From: Actinomyces oris
GTDB lineage: Bacteria; Actinomycetota; Actinomycetes; Actinomycetales; Actinomycetaceae
Length of the DNA stretch: 64,000 nucleotides
Reading direction: 5' to 3'
NCBI RefSeq assembly: GCF_001553935.1
Contig: NZ_CP014232.1
Location: forward strand, 124,001-188,000
Both the position numbers and the translations under genes were made by a program. Shown piece by piece: positions 8,851 through 17,630 of the stretch. The stretch's first letter is position 1, and each line of letters begins with the position of its first letter. The notes beneath the pieces were generated by a model, which ran no database searches, was not told where the DNA came from, and saw only the letters and a list, made by a program, of their open reading frames with translations.

Positions 8851-9179
8851 CAGCGCCCTCCTGAAGAGTCGTCAGCACCGGCGTCGTCACTCATGGGCTC
8901 GATGGTGGCGCGCAGGCCGTATCCGTGCATCGCCGTGACATCGACCTCCATGCGCTCGCGGACTCCTCGGGAGACCACGGCGCGGCCGGTGGTGTGCACC
9001 TGCATCATCCGGGCCTCGGCCACAGGCAGTGAGAAGCCGAAGTAGGAGTGGAACACCCAGGTCACATAGCTCATCGTGTTCACCGGGTCGTCGTGAACCA
9101 CGGTGCACCACAGGCGCTGGGTACGGGCGCGCGACTCCTCCAGGATCTCCGGTTCCGCAACGGGCAACGAGGTGCTCAT
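8850..9179 (-). CDS. clpS: ATP-dependent Clp protease adaptor ClpS
   Basis: N-degron adaptor that delivers proteins with destabilising N-termini to ClpC/ClpA-P protease. The 109-aa protein has the ClpS core: VVHDDPVNTMSYVTWVF (substrate-pocket D and N), FGFSLPVAEARMMQVHTTGRAVV, and RERMEVDVTAMHGYGLRATIEP. A unique C-terminal acidic tail of about 12 residues follows. The start at ATG 9179 is chosen over the upstream frame because a TACCCT -10 box sits 6 nt before it. It is divergent from pncB. Confidence 0.94.
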   Translation of the reverse strand: MSTSLPVAEPEILEESRARTQRLWCTVVHDDPVNTMSYVTWVFHSYFGFSLPVAEARMMQVHTTGRAVVSRGVRERMEVDVTAMHGYGLRATIEPMSDDAGADDSSGGR

Positions 9180-9185
9180 ACCACC

Positions 9186-9211
9186 AGGGTAGCGGTGAGC
9201 CGCGATAGGTT
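9186..9211. promoter_or_regulatory. divergent leaderless promoters of clpS and pncB
   Basis: Minus strand: TACCCT (9191-9186) followed by GGTGGT and the clpS ATG. Plus strand: TAGGTT (9206-9211) followed by GTTCCC and the pncB GTG. Both are TANNNT exactly 6 nt from the start codon, only 14 bp apart, in a 38-bp intergenic gap. Confidence 0.6.
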
Positions 9212-9217
9212 GTTCCC

Positions 9218-10630
9218 GTGAACAGCTACGCGCCCTCCACCGATTCCGCCACCGCCTCCATGGACGTGTCGGCGGCCTCAACCTCCCTGCTGACCGACAT
9301 GTACGAGCTCACGATGCTGCAAGGAGCACTGGCATCGGGGGCCGCCTCACGGCGCAGCGTCTTCGAGCTCTTCGGCCGCAGGTTGCCCGGGTCACGCCGC
9401 TTCGGTGTCGTCGCAGGCACCGGTCGGCTGCTGGACGCCATCGAGGCCTTCACCTTCACCCCCGCCCAGATCGACTTCCTGCACCGCACCGGGGTCGTCA
9501 ACGACGAGACCCTGGACTTCCTGCGCGACTACCGCTTCTCCGGGACGATCCGCGGCTACGCCGAGGGCGAGTGCTACTTCGCCGGCTCCCCGCTGCTGAC
9601 CGTGGAGGGCACCTTCGCAGAGGCCTGCATCCTGGAGACCCTGGCCCTGTCGATCTACAACTACGACTGCGCCGTCGCCGCAGCCGCCTCCCGCATGACT
9701 ATCGCCGCCCACGGGCGTCCTTGTGTGGACTTCGGGGCGCGCCGGGCCCACGAGCAGGCGGCCGTCGCCGCGGCTAGGGCCTCGGTCGTCGGTGGTTTCG
9801 TGGGAACGAGCAACCTGGAGGCGGGGCTCCTCTACGGCATTCCCACGGTGGGGACCTCGGCCCACTCCTTCACCCTCCTGCACGACACCGAGGAGGAGGC
9901 CTTCGCCGCGCAGGTGGCCAGCCTTGGACCGAGCACCACGATCCTGGTGGACACCTACGACATCGCCACCGGAGTGGAGCGGGCGGTCAAGGCGGCCCGC
10001 GCCGCAGGCGGTGAGCTCGGGGCGGTGCGCCTGGACTCCGGTGACCTGGTGGCCGAGGCCTTCAAGGTGCGCGCCCAGCTCGACGCCCTGGGGGCGACCT
10101 CGACGAGGATTACCGTCACCAACGACCTCGACGAGCACGCTATCGCGGCGCTGGGGGCGGCCCCCGTGGACTCCTACGGTGTGGGCACCAAGCTCGTGAC
10201 GGGCTCGGGGCGCCCGACTGCGGCACTCGTCTACAAGCTGGTGGAGCGCGAGGGCGCCGATGGCACCATGGAGGAGGTCGCCAAGTTCTCCTCGGGCGGC
10301 AAGTCCACCGTGGGCGGCCGCAAGTGGGCCGGCCGCATCCTTAGCTCCGAGGGCACGGCCGCCGAGGAGCTGGTGGTCGCCTCCAGCTCGCAGGACGAGG
10401 GGATGTCGGCGTTGAGCCAGGCCGGTGCCCGGCCGCTTCAGGTGCTTCTGGTCGATGAGGGCCGGATCGTCGAGGAGCACCGCGGCAAGGAGGCCTTGAG
10501 CGCCGCGGCGGAGCGGCACCGGGCGTCGCGCGCCGAGCTCCCCTACGACGCCTGGCGTCTGAGCGACGGCGAGTCGGCGCTGCCAACCCGCCACGTCGAC
10601 CTCGACGGGCGAGGCGCCACCCGACGCTGA
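9218..10630 (+). CDS. pncB: nicotinate phosphoribosyltransferase
   Basis: Salvages nicotinate to nicotinate mononucleotide for NAD synthesis. The 470-aa protein shows STSLLTDMYELTMLQGALASG at the N-terminus, FELFGRRLPGSRRFGVVAG, the phosphoribosyl region SYGVGTKLVT, and FSSGGKSTVGGRK. It matches the class near Rv1330c, which is also divergent from clpS in Mycobacterium. The GTG start has a -10 box 6 nt upstream and no ribosome binding site. A strong hairpin follows the stop. Confidence 0.95.
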   Translation: MNSYAPSTDSATASMDVSAASTSLLTDMYELTMLQGALASGAASRRSVFELFGRRLPGSRRFGVVAGTGRLLDAIEAFTFTPAQIDFLHRTGVVNDETLDFLRDYRFSGTIRGYAEGECYFAGSPLLTVEGTFAEACILETLALSIYNYDCAVAAAASRMTIAAHGRPCVDFGARRAHEQAAVAAARASVVGGFVGTSNLEAGLLYGIPTVGTSAHSFTLLHDTEEEAFAAQVASLGPSTTILVDTYDIATGVERAVKAARAAGGELGAVRLDSGDLVAEAFKVRAQLDALGATSTRITVTNDLDEHAIAALGAAPVDSYGVGTKLVTGSGRPTAALVYKLVEREGADGTMEEVAKFSSGGKSTVGGRKWAGRILSSEGTAAEELVVASSSQDEGMSALSQAGARPLQVLLVDEGRIVEEHRGKEALSAAAERHRASRAELPYDAWRLSDGESALPTRHVDLDGRGATRR

Positions 10631-10636
10631 CCGGCA

Positions 10637-10661
10637 GCCAGGGGTGCATCCCACCCCTGGC
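10637..10661 (+). terminator. terminator hairpin after pncB
   Basis: Perfect 10-bp stem GCCAGGGGTG / CACCCCTGGC beginning 6 nt after the pncB stop. There is no long T-tract, as is common in high-GC Gram-positives. Confidence 0.6.
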
Positions 10662-11386
10662 CGGCGCTCCTTGTCAGAGTTGTCGGCGTTGTGCCGTCGG
10701 CCTTAACAACTGTGCTGTCTCCTCACTTTTGAGACATGTGAGTGTCATGACTTCTGAGACACTCGCTCGGGCGGGAGGCCGGGGCAGGCTGGTGGTCCAG
10801 GAGGCGAGGGTGGCTGAGGGGCGAGGCATGACGGGTCGTGGGTGTCCATCGTGCTGACATCAACCCCGCTTCGGCGCCGCACGCCGAAAAAGAACCGCAG
10901 GATTTCAACGATCCCCGCTGGGAACATTGACGCCGGGCCCGTTAATGTCAGCACTGTGGACACCGGGCCGCGCAGGAGCGAGTTCGGGGTCCTTACGGCA
11001 TAGCCCGGAGTCTCCGTCACGGGTCCGCCCCCACCGTCCCCTGCTCGACGTCTGCGCAGGGTCCCGGTGGTCATGGTTGGACGCCAGCACCGCCCAGAAC
11101 TGGCTCAAGTGGGCCGGAGTCGGCCTGCTCCACGAGGGTCGGGCTCCACTGGCCAAGGGTTGTGCCTACTGCACGAAGGCCCCACCTACCCAAAGTGCAC
11201 CCCACCCTCGTGCAGTGCATCCAGACGACGCCGGCAACCACCAGAGCGACCGGGGCAGCCCCGATCCGACAGGCCGAAGCAGCAGCTCTCCCGTCCGGCA
11301 GGCCCACCCCACCGGTGTCTTGAGATGTCATGACATCCGAAACTCTCAGACGCCACGAGACAACTCAGTCGGTCTTATCAGCACTG
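10662..11386. other. gene-free region with an inverted-repeat element
   Basis: About 725 bp between pncB and the helicase with no frame that has both a ribosome binding site and protein-like composition. It contains the inverted repeat at 10842-10963. Short stretches near 10728-10765 and 11318-11350 carry TCATGAC and TCTGAGACA-type words reminiscent of insertion-sequence ends, but no transposase remnant was recognised. Confidence 0.5.
10842..10963. repeat. short element with imperfect 23-bp terminal inverted repeats
   Basis: The left arm 10842-10864 (begins GTGTCCATCGTGCTGACATC) and right arm 10941-10963 (ends TGTCAGCACTGTGGACAC) match as inverted repeats in 20 of 23 positions. Inside lies a 7-bp hairpin, TTCGGCG / CGCCGAA (10870-10888), followed by AAA. 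It encodes nothing and shows no clear target-site duplication. It could be a MITE-like relic or a paired regulator-binding region. Confidence 0.5.
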
Positions 11387-13210
11387 TCAGCGCTTGCCGA
11401 CGAACCAGCGTCGCAGGGTCTGGATGCGCTTCTCGATCTCCTCGGTGGAGGCGGCCGCGACCTCTGGCCCCCCGCACACGCGCCTGAGCTCGTTGTGGAC
11501 GACGCCGTGGGGCTGGCTCGAGCGGCGGGCCCAGGCGGCCACCAGCTGGGAGAGCTCCTTACGGGCCGCTGCCCGACGCCGGGCGTCGTCGACGCCTGAG
11601 TTCTTGCGCCTCTGCGCCTCGGCTGCGGCCTGCTTCTTCTGGGAGGCGATCTGCTTGTCCTGGCGCTGGCGCAGCAGGGCGGTCACCTGCTCGGGCTCCA
11701 GCAGACCGGGCAGCCCCAGGTACTCCTGCTCCTCGATGCTGCCCACCATGGCGCCGGTGCCGAACTCGCCGCCGTCGAAGAGCACCCGGTCGAACTCGGC
11801 CTGGCTGTCCATGGCCTCGAAGCCCGGCAGCAGCTCGGCCGAGGCGTTCTCAGTCTTGTTGGCCTCGGCGAGGAGCCGGTCCTCGGGGCTGAACAGGGTG
11901 TCCTCCTGCGCCGCAGAGTCGGGGCGGCTCAGGACGTGGTCGCGGGCGACCTCCATCTCCCCGGCCAGGGCCAGCAGCGGCGTGACTGAGGGGAGGAACA
12001 CCGAGGCGGTCTCCCCCCTTGCCCGCGAGCGCACGAAGCGCCCCACGGCCTGGGCGAAGAAGAGCGGGGTGGAGGTGGAGGTGGCGTAGACGCCCACGGC
12101 CAGGCGGGGCACGTCCACTCCCTCGGAGACCATGCGCACGGCCACCAGCCAGCGGTCGGTGGAGGCGGAGAAGGCCTCGATGCGGCTGGAGGCGCCGTTG
12201 TCGTCGGAGAGGACCACGGTGGGGGCCTCGCCGGTGATGGCGCGCAGCTGCTTGGCGTAGGCGCGGGCCTTGGCCTGGTCGGAGGCGATGACGAGGGCTC
12301 CGGCGTCGGGAACCTGGCGGCGCACCTCGGTCAGGCGCTGGTCGGCGGCGGCCAGGACCGCGGGGATCCACTCCCCCGCCGGGTCGAGCGCGGTGCGCCA
12401 GGCCTGGGACTCCAGATCCTTGGTGAGGGGCTCGCCCAGGCGCGCCGCGACCTCGTCACCGGCCTTGGTGCGCCACCGCATCTGCCCCGAGTAGGACATG
12501 AACATCACCGGGCGCACGACTCCGTCGCGCAGGGCATCGGAGTATCCGTAGGAGTAGTCCGCCTGGGAGCGTTTCGCCCCGGAGGCGTCCTCCTTGTACC
12601 GCACGAAGGGGATCGGGGAGGTGTCGGAGCGGAAGGGCGTTCCGGTCAGGGCCAGTCGCCTCCGCGCCGGGGTGAAGGCCTCCCGGATCGCGTCTCCCCA
12701 GCTCAGGGCGTCTCCCCCATGGTGGATCTCGTCGAGGATGACCAGGGTGCGGGCCTGGTCGGTGCGGGCGCGGTGCAGGTTGGCGTTGGCGGCCACCTGG
12801 GCGTAGGTCAGGGCGACGCCGTCGAAGCGCGAGCCGAGTGCCCCCTGGGAGTTGGAGTAGGAGGGGTCGATATGGATGCCGACGCGGGCGGCGGCCTCGG
12901 CCCACTGGTACTTGAGGTGCTCAGTGGGGCAGACGATCGTCACCTTGTGGACGTCTGCGGAGCTGAGCAGCTCGGTGGCCACTCGCAGTGCGAAGGTCGT
13001 CTTGCCGGCCCCGGGGGTGGCCACCGCAAGGAAGTCCTGGGGCATCGTCTCCAGGTACTGCGCGAGCGCAGCGGCCTGCCAGGCACGCAGCGAACCGGCG
13101 GTCCCCCAGGCGGCGCGGCGCGGGTAGGCCGGGGAGAGGTTCTGGGCCGCCGACGTCGAGGCTCGCGTCGGGGTGGGGTGGGTCGCCTGGCCGCCGCGGG
13201 CGGCGTTCAC
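11387..13210 (-). CDS. DEAD/DEAH-box (SF2) helicase
   Basis: A 607-aa superfamily 2 helicase of the restriction-type (ResIII-like) architecture. Motif I is VATPGAGKTTFAL at about residues 65-77, motif II is DEIHH at about 158, then TGTPFRSD, and in the second RecA domain SEGVDVPRLAVGVYATST and QAVGRFVRSR. A basic and acidic coiled-coil-like stretch (residues 510-560) precedes the C-terminus. The start is GTG at 13210, overlapping the DUF3039 stop by 4 nt; the longer upstream frame is a shadow of DUF3039. Substrate unknown. Actinobacterial genomes often pair this helicase with DUF3039, suggesting a joint function. Confidence 0.85.
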   Translation of the reverse strand: MNAARGGQATHPTPTRASTSAAQNLSPAYPRRAAWGTAGSLRAWQAAALAQYLETMPQDFLAVATPGAGKTTFALRVATELLSSADVHKVTIVCPTEHLKYQWAEAAARVGIHIDPSYSNSQGALGSRFDGVALTYAQVAANANLHRARTDQARTLVILDEIHHGGDALSWGDAIREAFTPARRRLALTGTPFRSDTSPIPFVRYKEDASGAKRSQADYSYGYSDALRDGVVRPVMFMSYSGQMRWRTKAGDEVAARLGEPLTKDLESQAWRTALDPAGEWIPAVLAAADQRLTEVRRQVPDAGALVIASDQAKARAYAKQLRAITGEAPTVVLSDDNGASSRIEAFSASTDRWLVAVRMVSEGVDVPRLAVGVYATSTSTPLFFAQAVGRFVRSRARGETASVFLPSVTPLLALAGEMEVARDHVLSRPDSAAQEDTLFSPEDRLLAEANKTENASAELLPGFEAMDSQAEFDRVLFDGGEFGTGAMVGSIEEQEYLGLPGLLEPEQVTALLRQRQDKQIASQKKQAAAEAQRRKNSGVDDARRRAAARKELSQLVAAWARRSSQPHGVVHNELRRVCGGPEVAAASTEEIEKRIQTLRRWFVGKR

Positions 13211-13572
13211 CGACCGCCTCGCCCGAACGGGAAGCGGGGGAAACGAGGCCCCTTGCCGTCGCCGGAGCCCTCCCCGTTGCGCATCTCCTCGTAGATGGAC
13301 TTGCAGGTGGGGCACACCGGGTACTTCGACGGGTCGCGCCCGGGCGTCCACACCTTGCCGCACAGGGCGACGACGGGACGCCCGGTGACAGCGGCCGCGG
13401 CGATCTTGTCCTTGCGGACGTAGTGGGCGAAGCGGTCGGCGTCGCCGTCGTCGGTCGTCTGGAGCTCCTCGCGCTCCAGGACAGCCGTACCGACGCCCTG
13501 GGTGGGTTCGGTGGCCGGGTCTGTCGGGGCTCCGGGCGATCCGGGATCGGCACTGGCGAGGACGTCTGTCAT
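13207..13572 (-). CDS. DUF3039 family protein
   Basis: A 121-aa protein. The central core FAHYVRKDKIAAAAVTGRPVVALCGKVWTP, then the zinc-ribbon-like CPTCKSIYEEM, is typical of actinobacterial DUF3039. Cys pairs at ALCG and CPTC could bind a metal. The N-terminus is acidic and low-complexity; the C-terminus is basic (FPRFPFGRGGR). ATG at 13572 has TACACT 7 nt upstream and no ribosome binding site. It is coupled by GTGA overlap to the helicase. Function unknown. Confidence 0.8.
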   Translation of the reverse strand: MTDVLASADPGSPGAPTDPATEPTQGVGTAVLEREELQTTDDGDADRFAHYVRKDKIAAAAVTGRPVVALCGKVWTPGRDPSKYPVCPTCKSIYEEMRNGEGSGDGKGPRFPRFPFGRGGR

Positions 13573-13579
13573 GCCGCCC

Positions 13580-13585
13580 AGTGTA
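13580..13585 (-). promoter_or_regulatory. leaderless -10 box of the DUF3039-helicase operon
   Basis: TACACT on the minus strand, 7 nt before the ATG at 13572, with no ribosome binding site. Confidence 0.5.
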
Positions 13586-13629
13586 GGTCGGACAGTGCGC
13601 ACCGGCAGTCGCCCGCCCCGCCCCTGTGG

Positions 13630-13656
13630 GCAGGCTCTCCCTTGAGGAGAGCCTGC
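13630..13656 (-). terminator. terminator hairpin after nagB
   Basis: Perfect 11-bp stem GCAGGCTCTCC / GGAGAGCCTGC with a 5-nt loop, 8 nt beyond the nagB stop. Confidence 0.6.
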
Positions 13657-13663
13657 GCCGTCG

Positions 13664-14404
13664 TCAGTGCGTCGAGGTGAGCCGGCTGGCGGCGGCGGGA
13701 TCGGCCAGCACGAGGGCGTCGTCGTGACGCTGCATGACGGTCGCCGGCCACTGGGCGCTGACCTCCCCTTCGACGAGCTGGGCGATGGCCTCGGCCTTGC
13801 CCTCGCCGGTGGCGATGAGGACCAGCTTGCGGGCCTCCATGATGGTGGCCAGCCCCTGGGTGATGCACTGGGTGGGCACGGCCTCGACGTCGCCGCCGAA
13901 GAAGCGGGCGTTGTCCCGGCGGGTCTGCTCGTGGAGCTCGCCCAGGTGCGTGCGCGAGTCGAGGGCGCCGCCGGGCTCGTTGAACCCGATGTGCCCGTCG
14001 GAGCCGATGCCGAGGATCTGCAGGTCGCAGTATCCGGCTGCGGCCATCTGCGCCTCGTAGTCCCGGCAGGCGGCCTCGAGGTCCTCGCTCAGCGCGTCCG
14101 GGCCGTGGAGCGCTCCGGGGCGCATGTCGACGCGGGAGCGCAGATTGGTCTCCATGAAGGTTGCGTAGCGCTCCGGGTGCCCGGCGGGAAGGCCCACGTA
14201 CTCGTCGAGCATGAATCCGGTGACCTCGGCGAAGCTGAGGCGGCCGGCGGCGCAGCGGGCAGTGAGCTCGTCGTACAGGGGCAGAGGCGAGGAGCCCGTC
14301 GCGGTTCCCAGCACGGCTGCTGGTTTGTCCTTGAGCAGCGCCTCGATCTCGTCGGCCGCCCGCTGTGCGATCGCCTGCGCGGAATCCAGAATGACTAGCT
14401 GCAC
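13664..14404 (-). CDS. nagB: glucosamine-6-phosphate deaminase
   Basis: Converts glucosamine-6-phosphate to fructose-6-phosphate and ammonia, the last step of amino-sugar and sialic-acid catabolism. The 246-aa protein shows LGTATGSSPLPLYDEL, FMLDEYVGLPAGHPERY, and the catalytic LQILGIGSDGHIGFNEPG, with the His and Glu of the active site. It lacks the extra C-terminal allosteric segment of the E. coli hexamer. The start is GTG at 14404 behind AGAGGACATTATC. It lies 3.4 kb from nanE and completes the pathway in the window together with nanA, nanK and nanE, although nagA is not here. Confidence 0.94.
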   Translation of the reverse strand: MQLVILDSAQAIAQRAADEIEALLKDKPAAVLGTATGSSPLPLYDELTARCAAGRLSFAEVTGFMLDEYVGLPAGHPERYATFMETNLRSRVDMRPGALHGPDALSEDLEAACRDYEAQMAAAGYCDLQILGIGSDGHIGFNEPGGALDSRTHLGELHEQTRRDNARFFGGDVEAVPTQCITQGLATIMEARKLVLIATGEGKAEAIAQLVEGEVSAQWPATVMQRHDDALVLADPAAASRLTSTH

Positions 14405-14544
14405 GATAATGTCCTCTCTGACATAACGACTGGTTGTTCGGAGCTTACTGATCTCTGAGAGCCGCCACCTGCGTGAGCGACTTTAAAGCAAGCCTACCCC
14501 TAGTCGTCAGAATCAATCACTCTGTCGCGGTGTGACCAGCGTGA

Positions 14545-16269
14545 TCACACCGGCTGGGAGTGTCCCGGCCAGCTACGGATCGTGGCAAGAACCTGCGGTC
14601 CTCGCCGGTCCAGCATCCGCCCGCCGACGACGACTCCACCCCAGAGCAGCAGACCGCACCACACGATCCCGGCGACGAGTGCCGCCCACCCCCACCCCGA
14701 CGCCCCCTGGACAACGCTGTAGACCGCAGCCCCCAGGACCGGGGAGCACACGGCCAGCAGAAGCAGGATTGCCGCCATCTGAATGAGCGCGGCCAGCAAA
14801 GCCGTGCCCGAGGTCCGCGAACGCATGGGACTGTCCCCTGGGGCGAGCGTCTCGTAGGGCAGCAGGACACTGGTCAGGCAGGACCAGGCCAGCGCGCAGC
14901 CGTAGAGGGCCAGGCAGGCACCGGTGACGGCGGGGAGCGCATCCCATCGTCCCGTCCACACGACCATGAGCAGGTCGATAGCAACCAGTGCGGGAACCTG
15001 CCACACGGCCGCACCGACCACCCGCCCCAGACGGTCGTGCGCTCCGCTGATACCGGCGCTGATATGACTCCACAGGGCGGTGGAGTCCAGGCCGAGGTCA
15101 TCGTGGATCGCCCACCCCATGAAGACGGCCAGGGCGGGCGCCATGAACAGCAGCGGGGCCGGGGCGTGCCCGAGGGCGAAGCTGATGTCCACCGGCTGAC
15201 CGTTGTCGCCGGCGGCGAATCGGCTGGAGTTGAGAGCAGGCCCCAGGACGAGCACAACGGGCAGAATCAGGACGGACAGGAACTGAACCAGGTACCTGGG
15301 ATCGGTGCGCCAGTAGCGCAGGCTGCGGGCCGCCACAGCAGCGGCGGGCGCAGGCAGGGAGGCGCCGAGTCTGCGGGCCCACGGCAGCACGTCGGGTAGG
15401 CCCTGCTGCCGCGCATTGGATCCCGTGCTACTGGCTGCGTATGCCCGCATCCGGGTGTGTGACGTCCCCGGAGAGGTCATCACCTTGCCCACCACGCGCT
15501 GCCACAGGGGAAACAGGATCACGGGGAGGACCCAGGCGACGATCGCCAGAGCCAGAGCCGGCATCACGGATCCGGTGGCCATGAGACCGGGGGCCGAGAA
15601 GGTCCACCCCAAGGGGCTCAGCCCCATGACCTTGGCGGCACCACTGAGCCGTTGAAGAAAATCGGAGGGATCGTCCCCGAGGATTCGGGGGATCAGATTC
15701 GGCAGCTGTGTGCACACCATGAAGGCGACGAAGGTGATGATCGCTGTCGCCTCACGCCCCCGGCGTGAGGCGGAGACGCCTACGGCTGTCACGATGATCC
15801 GGGACAGCAGGACACAGGTGGCCAGGGCGGCCGGAGCGCACAGCAGCGCCAGGAGCGCCGCTGCGAACTGGCCCGCCAGCAGCCAGGTGAGGACCGGAAT
15901 GAGACAGACGGCAGCCGTGAGGCAACCGGGGATTCCCAGGGCGCCGGCGGCCAGCAGGCCGAGCGCCAGCCCTCTGGACGGAGCGGTCCAGGCCGCCATG
16001 GCGCGGGGGTCCAGGGTGGAGTCGACCCCGGTGACGAGCAGTGGCACCACGGCCCAACCGGCCATCAGCAGCGCCCCGAGAGCCCCGAGAACCAGCATGA
16101 TGACGTCAGGGTCGGCCTTGAGCCCCAGTCCGACGGCGCCGGTCAGCACCATGACAAGCGCCCCGATACCGTAGAGGGCCCCGATCACGGTCCCGACGAT
16201 GGCCCAGACGTTCTTGGTCAGGGCATTGAGGGTCAGGCGCCACTTCAGCTTGACGAGGGTCGCAACCAT
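14545..16269 (-). CDS. ABC transporter permease (12-TM-like exporter)
   Basis: A 574-aa integral membrane protein with about 12 hydrophobic segments, for example GTVIGALYGIGALVMVLTGAVGLGL near the N-terminus, then paired segments through the length. A soluble loop at about residues 265-320 contains Ser/Arg and RSLRYWRTDPRYLVQF, a feature of large ABC-2-like actinobacterial permeases. It overlaps the partner ATPase gene by 25 bp, so the two form one unit. Substrate unknown; single ATPase plus single large permease suggests export. Confidence 0.8.
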   Translation of the reverse strand: MVATLVKLKWRLTLNALTKNVWAIVGTVIGALYGIGALVMVLTGAVGLGLKADPDVIMLVLGALGALLMAGWAVVPLLVTGVDSTLDPRAMAAWTAPSRGLALGLLAAGALGIPGCLTAAVCLIPVLTWLLAGQFAAALLALLCAPAALATCVLLSRIIVTAVGVSASRRGREATAIITFVAFMVCTQLPNLIPRILGDDPSDFLQRLSGAAKVMGLSPLGWTFSAPGLMATGSVMPALALAIVAWVLPVILFPLWQRVVGKVMTSPGTSHTRMRAYAASSTGSNARQQGLPDVLPWARRLGASLPAPAAAVAARSLRYWRTDPRYLVQFLSVLILPVVLVLGPALNSSRFAAGDNGQPVDISFALGHAPAPLLFMAPALAVFMGWAIHDDLGLDSTALWSHISAGISGAHDRLGRVVGAAVWQVPALVAIDLLMVVWTGRWDALPAVTGACLALYGCALAWSCLTSVLLPYETLAPGDSPMRSRTSGTALLAALIQMAAILLLLAVCSPVLGAAVYSVVQGASGWGWAALVAGIVWCGLLLWGGVVVGGRMLDRRGPQVLATIRSWPGHSQPV

Positions 16270-17090
16270 GACAGCCCCTCCGTTCGCACCTGGCCCCCCA
16301 CCAGCTCGGTGAAGCGCTGCTCGAGGTCTGCGCCTGCGGCGACCTGCTCAGTCGTGCCTGCGGCGACCACCCGGCCGGCGTTGATGATGGCCACGTGGTC
16401 GCACAGGCGCTGCACGGTGGCCATGACGTGGCTGGAGATGACCACCGTGCCTCCGGCGGCGGCGTAGTCCCGCAGGATCGCCTGGATCGTCTGGGCGGAG
16501 ATCGGGTCGACGGCCTCGAAGGGCTCGTCCAGAACCAGGATGGAGGGCGAGTGCACCATGGCGCAGGCCAGGTGGATCTTCTTACGCATACCGGCCGAGT
16601 AGTCGGCGACCAGGGTGGTTCCGGCCTCCCACAGCCCCAGCACCTTGACCAGCTCGGTCGCCCGGGGCACGACGACGTCGCGCTCGAGCCCGCGCAGGAG
16701 TCCGGAGTAGGTGACGAGCTCGAGGCCGTTGAGACGGTCGAAGGTGCGCAGCCCGTCGGGCAGGACTCCCAGGAGGGTCTTGGCCCGCTGGGGCCGCGCC
16801 CACACGTCGACGCCATGAACGAGGACCTGGCCGGCATCGGGTCGCAGCAGGCCGGTGGCCATCGACAGGCTGGTCGTCTTGCCTGCGCCGTTGGGGCCGA
16901 CAATGCCGTAGAAGCTGGACACGGGGATGTCGAGGCTCAGCCGGTCCACGGCGATTTTGCGGTCGAATGCCTTGATCAGCCCCCTCATCTGAAGCGCTGG
17001 GACGGAGGCGGGAGCGGGCGATGCCCCGGCCAGTGCCGTCACCGCGTCCGTACCGTCGGGCGAGCTCACCGCGAATGTGGAAGCAGACAT
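16245..17090 (-). CDS. ABC transporter ATP-binding protein
   Basis: A 281-aa ABC ATPase with Walker A GPNGAGKTTS at about residue 66, the signature region YSAGMRKKIHLA (divergent from LSGGQ), Walker B ILVLDEPFEAVDP and the H-loop ISSHVMATV. It has an Ala/Ser-rich N-terminal extension of about 35 residues. It drives the permease encoded immediately downstream. ATG 17090 lies 6 nt after a TACAGT -10 box and lacks a ribosome binding site, so the transcript is probably leaderless. Confidence 0.88.
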   Translation of the reverse strand: MSASTFAVSSPDGTDAVTALAGASPAPASVPALQMRGLIKAFDRKIAVDRLSLDIPVSSFYGIVGPNGAGKTTSLSMATGLLRPDAGQVLVHGVDVWARPQRAKTLLGVLPDGLRTFDRLNGLELVTYSGLLRGLERDVVVPRATELVKVLGLWEAGTTLVADYSAGMRKKIHLACAMVHSPSILVLDEPFEAVDPISAQTIQAILRDYAAAGGTVVISSHVMATVQRLCDHVAIINAGRVVAAGTTEQVAAGADLEQRFTELVGGQVRTEGLSWLRPSSS

Positions 17091-17096
17091 GTTTCC

Positions 17097-17102
17097 ACTG
17101 TA
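17097..17102 (-). promoter_or_regulatory. leaderless -10 box of the ABC exporter operon
   Basis: TACAGT on the minus strand, then GGAAAC and the ATG at 17090. Confidence 0.55.
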
Positions 17103-17220
17103 AAAGCGCCCGCCTCTTCATCCCTCCGCCGCAAGGAGGAGATCACCGTTTCCGACGTCCTCCCGGAGAACCTGCCCGTGCATCATCAGGCAGATGAGGA
17201 GGGCACCGCGGCGAGAACAT

Positions 17221-17269
17221 GATTCCGGCCCGTTGCCACACCTCGACGGGGCGGCAACGGGCCGGAATC
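17221..17269 (-). terminator. strong terminator hairpin after hup
   Basis: Perfect 17-bp stem: GATTCCGGCCCGTTGCC at 17221-17237 pairs with 17253-17269, 15-nt loop, 28 nt downstream of the hup stop. The longest perfect hairpin in the window, as expected for a highly expressed gene. Confidence 0.75.
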
Positions 17270-17296
17270 AGGATGTCAGGGGCGCGGCCCCACGTA

Positions 17297-17578
17297 TCAC
17301 TCGGCGACAGCCTTCTTCAGCGAGGAGCCGACGGTGACCTTGACACCGTAGCCGGCGGGGATCTGAATCTCCTCACCGGTGCGGGGGTTGCGGCCAGTGC
17401 GTGCGGCACGCTCGACGCGCTCGATACCCATGAGGCCGGTGATCTTCACGGCCTCACCCTTGGCGACGTTCTCAACGAGGACATCCTGGAAGGCTCCCAG
17501 GAAGGCGTCGGCGTCGGTCTTGGTCAGGCCGGCCTTCTCGGCGATGGCGGCGATGAGCTCGGTGCGGTTGACGGACAT
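17297..17578 (-). CDS. hup: HU family DNA-binding protein
   Basis: A 93-aa histone-like nucleoid protein. Family features are NRTELIAAIAEKAGLTKTDADAF at the N-terminus and the DNA-binding arm GRNPRTGEEIQIPAG. It is the short HU form without the Lys/Ala-rich C-terminal tail of mycobacterial and streptomycete HupB/HupS. ATG 17578 is preceded by GAGAGGGAAGAC, a strong ribosome binding site. It is transcribed alone from the promoter at 17631-17660 and ends at a strong hairpin. Confidence 0.95.
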   Translation of the reverse strand: MSVNRTELIAAIAEKAGLTKTDADAFLGAFQDVLVENVAKGEAVKITGLMGIERVERAARTGRNPRTGEEIQIPAGYGVKVTVGSSLKKAVAE

Positions 17579-17630
17579 GTCTTCCCTCTCGATCGTGGAC
17601 GGACACCCTTGTGTGGTGCCACTTCTGGCA

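Noticed and set aside
10728..11350. Possible insertion-sequence ends (TCATGAC and TCTGAGACA words)
   Set aside because: No matching inverted pair and no transposase fragment could be established by eye.
14455..14510. DtxR-like half site (CTAGGGGTAGGCTTG on the minus strand) upstream of nagB
   Set aside because: Only one half resembles the operator; no symmetric partner.
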